Made by a program: the position numbers and the translations under genes. Shown here piece after piece: positions 34,461 to 44,629 of a stretch of DNA of 64,000 nt. Within the stretch, counting starts at the first letter, position 1, and each line of letters starts with the position of its first letter. Location: NCBI GenBank assembly GCA_021234155.1, contig JAJEKV010000082.1:2725377-2789376 (forward strand), in the 5' to 3' direction. The notes under the pieces were generated by a model. It was given only the letters and a program-made list of their open reading frames with translations. It was not told the origin of the DNA and ran no database searches. This stretch comes from Isoetes taiwanensis (taxonomy: Eukaryota > Streptophyta > Lycopodiopsida > Isoetales > Isoetaceae).

Positions 34461-34880
34461 ATGCTGGAGAGTTGGTCAGCCGAGTTTATAAACCTGCAGG
34501 TGCGGAGAAAGGAGGCCACAGAACTAGAAATGCAGGTAGAGCGGATAAGGGAAATCAAGGAAAGGATTAGGGGCAAGCATGGCAATTTGGATGAGAAGGA
34601 TTTGTTTGGTGATTTGAGCTATGAACAGCACCAGTTGGACGAAGACGATGTGAGTGCGGAGTTTGAAGCTGCGCATACGCTTGATTTTAATTCACCTCCT
34701 CCCAAAACCCCAAATTCGAATAGCCCAAGTCTACAGGTGACCCCAAGGAAGCGGACTTTTGTGCAGGCTCGGAGGGATGCAGATTTGATGGCTCCAAACC
34801 ATATTGTGCATGAAGAATCAGAGGAGGAGGAGGAGCCTGAAAATGCAGATGAATTGGCTCCCCGACCGAGAGCAAGATAA
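34443..34880 (+). CDS. Acidic coiled-coil ORF, unknown
   Basis: An open frame of 145 codons. Residues about 15-45 are strongly helical and charged (RKEATELEMQVERIREIKER), followed by an acidic middle, a Pro/Ser/Thr segment and an acidic tail (EESEEEEEPENADELAP). It resembles the linker or regulatory region of a nuclear or transposon-encoded protein. It stands about 0.6 kb before the degraded ULP1-like protease on the same strand and may be an N-terminal part of that gene. No named domain. Confidence 0.4.
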   Translation: MAPAQFMLESWSAEFINLQVRRKEATELEMQVERIREIKERIRGKHGNLDEKDLFGDLSYEQHQLDEDDVSAEFEAAHTLDFNSPPPKTPNSNSPSLQVTPRKRTFVQARRDADLMAPNHIVHEESEEEEEPENADELAPRPRAR

Positions 34881-35459
34881 AAATGTGGTCTTTGTATATC
34901 TTTGGACCCCGCTTCTTTGAATCTCTAAAATTATATGACAGAGGGATTAGAAAGGAGCTTTGGCGCTTTAGATTTTCTCTGGATTATCCAATTGTGGTTC
35001 AAAGTCCTCTCATTGAAGGTGGGCAGCAAATCATCCGATGTTGAATTCCACATCTCGAGAGAGGAGAGGCACGAAAATTCTCGACTATTCCGGTGACCTC
35101 GGTATTGAAGATTCGTGAGATCGATGCCGACCGCCTAGGAGCCTATTTCTTTGTATGTGTGTTGTCTTTGTTTTTATTTCTTGCATGGTATGCTAAGTTG
35201 AGCTTTGGCGGGGTTCTTGCACACTCAATTCCTCACCAAAAACATTTGTCATCATGTCTTCCTCCACCTGCTTTGCTTTTGGCTGTTCCGGGCCTCGTGG
35301 TACCCTACGAGCAGTTCGTCAAGCTAATTCGGGATCCCCTTTGGCAAGGCCGTGTGGAAAATCCAGTATGCAGTTCTACTACATATACGGTCAATGCCGG
35401 TGTAAATTGGGTTTTGGGAAGTGGATTTTTTATTGCCTTTTAGTTACGGTTTGAATTGA
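34881..35459 (+). other. Sequence between acidic ORF and protease remnant
   Basis: Open plus frames (35093-35443, 116 codons) include VTSVLKIREIDADRLGAYFF, which could be an exon of the same ULP-like gene, with a GT just after it. Not recognised as a domain. Confidence 0.3.
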
Positions 35460-36015
35460 TGGCAGCTTGTCCTATCACAAAGGGTATCTGGAGCTGTTCA
35501 TTTTGGTGGCTGATCCTTTGGCATGCCAGAAATTGAAGAAGCCTTGCCCTTGCATATTGCACTTGATTCCTTTGATCCCCTCCATGCTCCAACACGCGGG
35601 TTCATCACTTTGTGAGTGCAAAATTTGGTAACTATTCATTCATAGCCTATCTTCTAATGCCTTGAATTGCGGGGTTTTAAGTGATGTATTTAGGAGGTGG
35701 AGGCACGAGGCATCAGCATTGCATAATGCACCGTAATCTTGATGGAAGCTCCACATGCAAACACAACAAACCGGGATTGTGGCATCTATGTTATTGCTTG
35801 TGTGCGTAAATTCATCGAGAGAAATCTACATGAAGGATACGATGTGAGTTGTCTATATGTCTTATCTTACGTCTTTCTTGATCAACAAATTTATTTAGTG
35901 TCCATTTATAATCTCATCGTCGGTACGATGGTGATCCACGTGGACCGGGTTTGCCAAAGAAGACATGGACAATTTGAGGACAAGCTTCAAGGTCATCTTT
36001 GCAGAAGTTAAGTGA
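35460..36015 (+). pseudogene. ULP1-like (C48) SUMO-protease remnant
   Basis: ULP1 proteases cleave SUMO conjugates using a His-Asp-Gln-Cys site. Here LFILVADPLACQKLKKPCPC is followed, one frame over, by ILHLDSFDPLHAP-like sequence (the Asp region). After an intron-like gap comes NTTNRDCGIYVIACVRKFIE with the catalytic Cys in DCG, ending at a GT after LHEGYD. The His-Trp pair is not intact and the usual oxyanion Gln position is not clear. Frameshifts make it a pseudogene. Some Mutator-like elements carry ULP1 domains, and a Mutator-type transposase lies 1.7 kb away. Confidence 0.65.
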
Positions 36016-36420
36016 CCGCCTAAAAGCGAGGAAAATCAACCTTCTACTTGCGAGGGTAGCAACCAATTCGATCGGCCGTGACCCGTTTGATCTTTGAATG
36101 GTCCATAACAGAAAAAAACTTTTGATCCTTGTTCAACATGTAAATTTTTGGCTATGATTGTAAAAATATGACGGTTTCGAATAGTTAAATGATGTGGGAA
36201 ATAGCTTTTTGTTTTTCCTTATCCGGGTTTACTCTGAATCTGTCAATCGCATCCCCTCAATTCATAATGAGATGTTGGCCCACAGATGTTTGGGAATTTG
36301 AACACCTCTGGGATCCCCAAACTTGAATAGCTCACGGGATCCGAAGTTTGAACACCTCAGGGATCCCCTGGGAGGCAAATATTAAAACAACCAATGGAAA
36401 AGACAAACACAAAAAAAAAC
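36016..36420. other. Spacer with GGGATCCC phrases
   Basis: Contains three loosely repeated units TTTGAACACCTC.GGGATCCC between 36290 and 36375, a possible outlying part of the hairpin array. No gene. Confidence 0.4.
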
Positions 36421-36499
36421 AATTATTGTGGTGATCCCAGGAGGGGCGGGAATAAATTGAAAACCTTAGAACCATAGAGCCTTAAAAAAAAAGGCTCGT

Positions 36500-37560
36500 T
36501 CAGCCATCTGGTGATCGGGAGGTAGGGATCACCCATGGTGATCCCCATCTCGGGGATCACCAGATGGCGGGACGGGAATATAACCATTGTAGCTAATAGG
36601 CAGGGAAAAAAAAAAAAAAAAAAGGTCGCGATCGGTGATCGGGAGGTGGGGATCACCACTAGTGATCCCGACCTCCGGGATCACCAGATCACGGACGAGA
36701 ATAAATTCGAAAAGCTTAGAACCATAGAGCCTTAGAAAAAAAAGGCGCGTCCGCCATATGGTGATCCCGGAGGTGGGGGATCACCCATAGTGATCCCCAC
36801 CTCCGGGATCACCAGATGGCGGACGGGAATATAACCATTGTACCTAATATGCAAGGAAAAAAAAAATAAAGTCCGTCTGCAAAAATTAAAAAATGAATCC
36901 CGTCCGCTGGCTTTGGTGATCCGGAGGTGGGGATCACCCTGCGTGATCCCATCCTCGGGATCACCAACAGGACGGGATTAAAATGATAACCTTACAACCA
37001 TTGTACCTTGGAGGAAAAACAAAATTAAAAAATGAATCCCGTCCGCTGCTTTGGTGATCCGGGAGGTGGGGATCACCCTGCGTGATCCCATCCTCCGGGA
37101 TCACCAAAGAAAGGACGGGATTAAAATGATAACCTTACAACCATTGTACCTTGGAGGAAAAAAAAAATTAAAAAATGAATCCCGTCCGCCTTCTGGTGAT
37201 CCCGGAGGTGGGGATCACCACACGTGATCCCATCCTCCGGGATCACCAGCAGGCGGACGGGACTAAAATGATAACCTTACAACCATTGTACCTTGGAGGA
37301 AAAAAAAAATTAAAAAATGAATCCCGTCCTTGCTTTGGTGATCCCGGAGGTGGGGATCACCACGTGATCCCATCCTCGGGATCACCAGGACGGGACTAAA
37401 ATGATAACCTTACAACCATTGTACCTTGGGGAAAAAAAAAATTAAAAAATGAATCCCGTCCGCCTGCTGGTGATCCCGGAGGTGGGGATCACCACACGTG
37501 ATCCCATCCTCCGGGATCACCAGCAGGCGGACGGGATTAAAATGATAACCTTAGAACCAT
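36500..37560. repeat. Array of eight large hairpins, 123-150-bp spacing
   Basis: Each unit contains inverted arms of 25-38 bp. The core arm is TGGTGATCCCGGAGGTGGGG; the facing arm ends CTCCGGGATCACCA; the loop is a few bases. Hairpins lie near 36509, 36628, 36752, 36898, 37038, 37179, 37319 and 37456. Between them stand AACCATTGTACCTTGGAGG and A-rich TTAAAAAATGAATCC. The outer stem bases differ between units (CCATCTGG, CGCCTTCTGG, CGCCTGCTGG) and are often, not always, matched on the other side. The last unit is near perfect. Confidence 0.85.
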
Positions 37561-37708
37561 TGTACCTTGGGGGGAAACATTTACCATCCATTTACCATTT
37601 ACCATTACCTTAGAACATTTAAACATTACATTTAGTGATATGCATTGAAAGAAGTAAAAGTCATGTTCTGATTCTGAGAGTCATGTTTCAGGTCCCGAAA
37701 TTTGGGAA

Positions 37709-40351
37709 TCATGGTGCCTTGCATGAAGCCTCCATCTGAAGTTCCTTCCAACTCTTCCTTGCTTTCTTCACCTTATGTTTTCCAAGTTCTATAACAGGCT
37801 TCAGCCGTGACAAGCTAGTACCACAATTCACCTCCAAGGTAAGTTCAGGTAGAGTTGATATATTAGTGCTCGTGCCAACTATGTCATCCATCTTCTCAAG
37901 TCTAAAGTCGAGCTGCCTCATGAGAGAATCAGTTGCAACTAAAATGTTAGGATCTTTTTGAGCCCTAGACATCACTCTAGCAATTACCGCCTCCAAGGAG
38001 GCCTCGAGTCTTGTTCAAGTCCACTTATTTGCTTGTTTGCAAGGGGAGACTCTTCCCCTAAGGCATACTATCTCAAGCACCTCCAGATCCTGGTCTCCAC
38101 AACTCTCTTGCACGGCCATTATTGCTTGGTGGTCCATGCCCCCACCTATTGTCCCATATTGGGAACCCAACACCTGTAAGAGATCTTGATCCCTGTAATT
38201 GCCAAGCATTTGCATAACTTTCACCTGATGCTTACATAGATTACCCTTGGCTCCCCAAGGGCAATCACAACATGCCCAATTCTTGTGTGCTCCAGCAACA
38301 AAGTACGGGCCCTGTCCAAGAGTGCGCTCGGTTTGCACTTCAGCCTCGCCCTCCTCGAAGTTGGTAATTGTGACTTGTTCGTCGGCAATTCTCCGAGCGC
38401 CTCTAATTGCGCACTCTACTATTTGTTCCTGTGAGGTGTTCACTACAAATCCATGTTCCTTCATAGACCTAGAACATAGCCATGTGTGTCTCCACATTGT
38501 TAGTGAGAATGTAGAGCAACCAGTCAATTCTCCTGCCTCGAAGTGCACGTTTACATATGCCTAGGCGCAACTTAAGGGCAGCATGCCATGCCTCTATGGC
38601 AGCATTGGTCTCTTGATTGGAGTGCATGTACATTCTTGTAGCCAATACCCATTTCACGGATGTTCTTAGTCCCTCCTTACTCATGTAGGCCGACAATTTA
38701 GGGTATTGAGGATACTTCCTCACCAACTCTTCCAATCTCTTGATAGCCTCTTTCCTAACAGACTTCCTGTGTACTCATGACCATACTCATTGTCCCCCAG
38801 GACCCCTCTGTCTTGTACATTATATTCCCTAGCTCCTTGAACATTTCATTTCTATGCACCTTACTCCTTACATTTTTGCTTAGCCACTTAATCCAGACTC
38901 TTCTCACATGCCAAATGCATATTTGCACAGGCACGTTTGGGAAAACCTACAAGTGTTAGTGTTAGAAAGTATGCAAGAAAGTATAACTTGGGGGAAAATT
39001 GCCAGGCATCACTTACATTTTTTACCGCCTTGATTTCAGCATCAGCATCGTCAGTTATGATGCAAGAAGGGTGCCAGTCCGGATCATCCTGGCATAATGA
39101 ATCCTTTAGTGCTTTCAATCACTTAGTTATAGCCCTACTTTTTTGAGAATTGGTTATGACATATGCCAATGGCATGCCATTGCAATGGTCATCGAAGGCA
39201 ATGAGTGTAAAAAGATAGTACCTGCATAATTGAAACCAATAGCTGTCATTGCATCTTGAATTTTAAACCAATAGATGTCATTGCATGATTGAAACCAACT
39301 GCTATAGCCATTTTAAATGGACTATGGAAAAGATCTAGAATGGAAATGAACTCTTAGAGTGTACCTCTTGTCATTAGTTTTGAAGGTTGCATCCATGCAA
39401 ATGGCCCTATTCTTTCCAAATTTCAGCATTGCCTCTCTTTGGATTGGAGTCATCACTCCCAATTGGGCGATGTCACCATGTTCATACAAGAACACGGACT
39501 CTAGATGTTGTTGCACCCACATGTTGATGCTAGTGGGAAGGTCTTCATGTAGCTTCCAAGTGTTTCTAACAACACTCTTCTCAATGTTGTAAACATCCGA
39601 GAATCTTGACATGTCATCCCTACACAAACTATCCTTGCCATGCACATCTACTTTAAATCTCCACCTCTCCGTGCATGTTCATAACACTGTGGGGTGTGCC
39701 AATGCACGAGCTTTTCTCTAACCCATTCCCTCAATTCCTGTGAGATCCACGGTGCTAGCTTGAATCGATACCTTTTCTCACGTCAACAAATTTACCATGG
39801 CAAGGCTCACCTTGGAGATTTCTATGCTCAAACCCATAATAAGTAACTTGAGAGCATTCTGGGAGAAGGTAGAGTTGCCTAATGGTAAAATGGCATTGGC
39901 AGCCCCTACGCACACTCTCACCCCTCTCAACTCTTTTCCTGCGTGTGCCAGGTTGACGTGGTCCATCAGCAACCACGTGAGTGTTCAAAGTCTTGTCCTG
40001 GGGACCATATGTGCACCAGTACCTATTTTGAGTGTTCAAAATTAGTGCATGAAAGTAGTGCATGTACATCTAAGAATTAAATATACTTCTGCTACAATGT
40101 TTTCTACTACATAAACAACAACAACAACAACAACAATAAACTAGAGGATAGGGTTTTTTAAATACATACCTTTTCATAGTCAAATAAGAATCCCTGGTTG
40201 GCCTCTTTAGCACCCTCTCGGGATTGGAACTCCTTAAGTAGAAGCTGCACGGTGCCACACAATTTCTTTGCTCTCCAAGAATGAAGTCTTCAACCCGGTT
40301 TGTTGGGAGGTAGCGAGGTCCACACAAGCATTTCTCCACCTCCCCTCGCAT
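37709..40351 (-). pseudogene. Mutator-like (MULE) transposase with SWIM finger
   Basis: Order on the minus strand: MRGEVEKCLCGPRYLP (40351), intron, a FAR1/GCM-like zinc-binding region (WCTYGPQDKTLN ... RGCQCHFTIRQ ... GFEHRNLQGEPCHGK, 40020-39780), the DDE domain, SWIM and a helical tail. DDE parts: AICMDATFKTNDKR (first Asp, near 39380) before an intron; YYLFTLIAFDDHCNGMPLAY (39222 on); IITDDADAEIKAV (second Asp, about 39040); VQICIWHVRRVWIKWL; TNAAIEAWHAALK (Glu, about 38610). The SWIM motif is CCDCPWGAKGNLCKH (about 38270). A TGA lies in the stretch ITK-LKALKDSL and frames shift between parts, so it is probably inactive. Hairpin-core clusters lie on both sides. Confidence 0.85.
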
Positions 40352-40464
40352 GAAGGAACTTGGTGCTCTTAGGAAACGGTGTAGGTTCTTTGTGGTCGAA
40401 AAATGCCATTAGGGGTGAGTCCACATGTATTTCAAGACGCATTTGGGAATGGCGAGAAAGGGAA

Positions 40465-41345
40465 CTTCGGATATACGTTTTTACCTCCTAAAATTAATCT
40501 TAAGCGAGATAAATACATGCTATCTTCTCCTCCAGCCCCCAAACGTCCATAGCTGCAAGGGGCCGTCAACATCCGGCTACGTGTGCATATGTAGCAAATA
40601 CAGAGAAATTTCGAAGACAAATGTGCGATCCCGGAGGGTGGTTTCTGACGTACCAGTGTCCAGATCGGGATGGTTGGTCCGTGCATGGGCTGACATGTTC
40701 AAAACCGGTCGCGACGATCATTCCACGCCGCCGCCACCACGTCGAATTTTCATGCAAATCGTACATGGGGATCCCGGAGGAAGTAATCACGACCGGAGGT
40801 GGTGATCCCGGAGGCGGGGATAACGAGGCGGATATCGGATCGCCGATATCGGCCCCACGGTGGTGATCCCGAGGCGGGGATACTTGGCCGTCCGCCGGAT
40901 TGGGTGATCCCGAGGAAGGAATCACGCCCGGCGGTGCTCTGGGATCCCCGAGGCCGGATTTCCACCGTCCTCATGCCGCCCGAATGGGCCATGGTGGTGA
41001 TCCCGAGGCCGGATCAGGTGGCGTATATCGGGTGGCCGATATCGGCCACGCGATGGCGATCCCGGAGGAGGGGATCACACCCACGGCTGATATCGGGGCG
41101 CGGTTATCGGCCAGGGCTTGGTGATCCCGTGAGGGCGATCAGCGAAACCGATTCCTGTGAGGGCTGATCGCGCCGGTGATACCGAGGCGGGGAACACCAC
41201 GGACGCCCGGATGTGTCGCGTGGGCGATCGCCTAGATTTATGCAGGACCTCGCAGGTGTGACGGGCTTTAAACGGGGGGTCCCGAACGGATTCTGCCGAA
41301 ATTCCAAGCGTGATACCGAGGGACGTTTTTACCTCCGGGATCCCC
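40465..41345 (+). repeat. Second cluster of GATCCCGGAGG motifs
   Basis: GATCCCG(G)AGG or its complement occurs about ten times between 40627 and 41345, with ATATCGG/CCGATATCGGCC palindromes. The block is GC-rich relative to its surroundings. ACGTTTTTACCTCC occurs at both edges (about 40469 and 41322). The core is that of the hairpin array at 36.5-37.6 kb on the other side of the transposase. Confidence 0.7.
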
Positions 41346-41391
41346 GAAACCAGGGTAAGACTATCCTGAGCCATGGAGCACCCTGCACTGT

Positions 41392-41416
41392 ATTTAGGGT
41401 TAGGGTTAGGTTCGCC
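41392..41416 (+). repeat. Short telomere-like stretch
   Basis: ATTTAGGGTTAGGGTTAGG: two and a half units, mixed TTTAGGG/TTAGGG. Too short to be a telomere; could be an interstitial trace or chance. Confidence 0.4.
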
Positions 41417-41529
41417 ACATTCTCATTTGCTTTTTTCCCAAATACCGACCATGCATCATACCCTCATTTTTATTTGTCTTTGTCTAGGTCCATGCTCTAT
41501 TAGATAATTACCATGTACATTTTTTTGAC

Positions 41530-42090
41530 TATAATTGTTTTTATTATGTAGGCAGGTGATGGTATTGGTGTATGCCACGAGAATTTATTTACAACATGGC
41601 AACTGGGTCGACGATTCCGCCTCTAGAATAGAAAGCGGCACAGCAATTCCGCTCAAGCGGTCACCTGCAGGTAAAAATCAAGGCAAACTCCCAGTTGCCA
41701 TGTTGTGGCGGCCTGGAAGTGGGTCGCGGATTCCAGACCCGCTCCCGGCTCCCGCCGGTCGCGGCGCTTCCCACATTCCATGTCGCCATACATCTATGCT
41801 CTAGAGGTATCATATAACCATTCCATACATTGGTGCTAAATTATAGCATTATGTAGAGATGTAATGGTATTGGTGTATGCACAAGAAAATAGCCATGACT
41901 ATCAACTGACTTGGTGGGAGACTATCGATTATGCTTCGGCTCCTTCCAATAAGAAGACGCTACCCAAAACTGTACAGTGCTTGTTGCTCAAGCATATACA
42001 ACGCTCGCGGGGTAAAACAAAAACTGTCATGGAAGCGAGGTTTCCAGAAAAAAGGTCCATAAATTCAGGTATTGTCCAAATTTAATGAAA
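41530..42090 (+). pseudogene. Two related exon-like segments, unknown gene
   Basis: TGATGGTATTGGTGTATGC and a variant (TAATGGTATTGGTGTATGC), each just after an ATTATGTAG that could be a splice acceptor, start two segments at about 41555 and 41860. Their frames read MVLVYATRIYLQHGNWVDD and MVLVYAQENSHDYQLTWWET. They look like duplicated exons. Family not recognised. Confidence 0.3.
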
Positions 42091-42757
42091 TTGTGGTTAG
42101 TCTTCATTGCTGCCGACATATCTTGATGCTAAAACTATCATTGCCATGACATAAATTTCCCATTCTATCTTTATCCTGTTGCTATGGCCTTTGAGATTTC
42201 TATATCCAACCTAGTCGATTCAGAATGAGAAATAGCTATAAAACCTCAGTTTTGGACTCGTAAAATGCATCTACCTTTCAACGCTACTGCAACAATGATC
42301 ATGGCTCCAACACAGTTCCACCAACTTCATCCCTATCTTGGTAGAGATTCTCATTAAAGTCCAGTGGCCCTGCATGCTCCATGGAACCAAAACATTAGAG
42401 CCCCAAACAAAAGCTCAGCATAAAGATGGATAACATAGACTACCCGAGTATCCGCAAAAAAAGTTGGAAGATTTAGAAGAGGACTTGTGGGGCCAGCATT
42501 ATACCACTGGATGATTTGGATTATTCAAGGAATTTTGATTTAAAGTTATTTAAGAAAAGCACAAAGATAGAAGGCTGGTAATAATCAAAAGCCATATATT
42601 TAACAAAAATTACCTGAACTAATTCACAACCATAAAGAGCTTACCTCAATTAGTGCAGTAGACCAAATTAAATAGAACAAATCAAATAAGTACAAATTAC
42701 CCATCATTTCAATGATGATAGTGATAGCAACATGCAAGAAGAACATGTATAGAGACT
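42091..42757. other. Unassigned flank of the gypsy element
   Basis: No gene recognised. Confidence 0.4.
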
Positions 42758-42762
42758 GGAGC

Positions 42763-43407
42763 TGATACAACGAAGTAATCTTAAACAAATTCAACAACTA
42801 AAAACAAAAGAAAAACTTCTCTTCAATCTAAAGAAAGTTTAATCCACCCAACCGGATTCAGACTTAATACAGGAAATCGTTATCCTGCTCTTGACTCAGC
42901 AGTCAGAATTGCAATCTTAAAGAATTTCAAAGGACAAACTCAAGCAAGGAAGGCTTTGATAAAGCAGGGAATTCGCTCAAGCTTGCAACCGGATTTCTAC
43001 CTTAGATTCAGAGGAATCGGCTGTATATACAGGCGGAAACATTCTATTATCAGACATCCCTTTGTTTTACAAATATCCAGTAGAAAAAAGTAAAAGATCA
43101 AAGTTCGGCTAATAATATCAATAGCTCGGTCTTTAACAGACCGGATCATCCCCTTTTTTATCAGTTTCGGAAGATCCAGACTGATCCGGGGTATTTTCCC
43201 GCTGAAATCCCGTGACCCGTTATCAGCCCTTGTTTTAAGAATGTTCTTTTAATGCCAATGGTTCTTATAACATTAAATCTCTAAATTATCAACCTTGACC
43301 CTAGTGGCATAAGGGAAGCTACATCTAAATAATTTACTAATCTTTAAATATGGATTCTCGATGCGTGAGCCCGAACCGCTCCCCCAAGCCGGCATTGAGC
43401 CGTAACA
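42763..43407 (-). repeat. 3' LTR of the gypsy element
   Basis: Starts TGATACAACGAAG and ends GAGCCGTAACA on the plus strand; equal in length to 52118-52762. Confidence 0.95.
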
Positions 43408-43421
43408 ATCCTTCCCTTCCC
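43408..43421 (-). other. Polypurine tract
   Basis: On the minus strand GGGAAGGGAAGGAT lies directly before the 3' LTR: the plus-strand priming site. Confidence 0.85.
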
Positions 43422-43751
43422 GAGGTTAAACGTCCATGTTAACCTCGAGGAAAGATTGTCTATCCTAATTCCTTTAAGGATATTTAATTCTATAACCTCA
43501 GTTCCTTTAGAGGTTACGGATTTCATTTCGGTTCAGTTAGAAATGGCCTCAATTCCATTAGAGGGCTTTCGTTCCCTTCTCAGTCAGGGATGACCTCAAG
43601 TCAGTTAGAGGTCTTAACTTCTTTACAATCGTTAGTAAAGAATTTAATAATACTATGCATAGAAAAACTTAGATAACTAAGCAATTGCAATAATAATAAT
43701 AATAATATGGAATTCCAAATATAAAGTTTGAAGGTCTATGAACTTTGCCTA
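43422..43751. other. Gypsy 3' untranslated region
   Basis: Contains repeated phrases (CCTCAGTTCCTTTAGAGG, CCTCAATTCCATTAGAGG, CCTCAAGTCAGTTAGAGG) and an (AAT)n run at 43689-43708. Noncoding. Confidence 0.7.
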
Positions 43752-44258
43752 TTATTCTTGCAAAGTTCTTTCGTATTCTTCCACCAAGGGATTGTATTCT
43801 TTTAATTGAGTCTTAGAATACCATACCGCATCGGTGGATGGATGAAATTTAAATTTCACGAGATACCTTCGATAAGAGGAACTTCTCGTCTCCTTATCTT
43901 GATGTGTCAATATTTTCTCCCGTTCCAGCACCTCTTCATCACCTTTAATGTTGGGAGGTTCCGATTGCTCCATTCTCTGCAAAATCTCAGGAGAAATTTC
44001 ACTTCCCTTATAGAGTTTCAGTATTCCCACATTAAAAACTGGGTGCAAGTTAGTCCATTTCCCATATAAATGTAAACGATAAGCATTCTCACCGACTTTG
44101 TCGTCAACTTGGAAAGGACCATAATACCTAGGGGCCAGTTTTACATACCGGTTACCCATCTTTCGTAGACGCTTTTTGGGAAGATGAATCCAAACCGATT
44201 GATCTTTTTTGTAAACAACCCTTTTTCGCTTCTTTGCAAGTTTCGAAGCCATCAATTC
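43752..44258 (-). pseudogene. Gypsy integrase C-terminus and chromodomain
   Basis: Reads KLAPRYYGPFQVDDKVGENA and LHPVFNVGILKLYKG, the GPY/F-type integrase end. Then comes ILTHQD, RRYLVKFKFHPSTDAVWYSK and LKEYNPLVEEY, which follows the chromodomain pattern of chromoviruses (with W-to-F changes relative to the usual aromatic cage). The frame is open but shifted relative to the upstream integrase part at about 44258. Confidence 0.85.
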
Positions 44259-44589
44259 CTGGCTTTTCTGGATTCCTCTCGCAAGATTTCTGCAAAGTCC
44301 GTAGTGGCTTCATCGGAAGCAGGTACTTCACCACCAAGCTTCGCAATTGGGGATTCCAAAGAATATCTGTATACTACTTCAAAAGGAGTTCTTTGGGTAA
44401 CTGAGTGCACCGTATTGTTATAGACGAACTCCAAGAGATATAGATATTCTTCCCATTGGCTTTTCCTTTCAGCAACATAAGATCTCAGCATATCTTCAAT
44501 AACTCGATTTACAACCTCAAACTGGCCATCCATTTGGGGATGATATACAGTGAAAAACCTTAAGGTCGTGCCTAAGTTTTTCATAAGTC
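44252..44589 (-). pseudogene. Gypsy integrase, second part of the split core
   Basis: Starts at the LINE target duplication (encoding LMK) and continues NLGTTLRFFTVYHPQMDGQ then FEVVNR, whose Glu is the third residue of the DD(35)E triad. The first part is at 48927-48310. The inserted LINE separates them by 3.7 kb. Confidence 0.9.
44579..44589. repeat. Left target-site duplication of the nested LINE
   Basis: TTTCATAAGTC, identical to 48310-48320. Confidence 0.9.
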
Positions 44590-44629
44590 TGATTGGGAGA
44601 GAAAGAGAGCTGAAAAGATAAATTACCTT

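Noticed and set aside
36500-37560. A CRISPR array
   Set aside because: Spacers are not unique, the repeats are hairpins with A-rich links, there are no cas genes, and the DNA is plant nuclear.
41392-41416. A telomere or chromosome end
   Set aside because: There are only two to three units, of mixed type, within continuous sequence.
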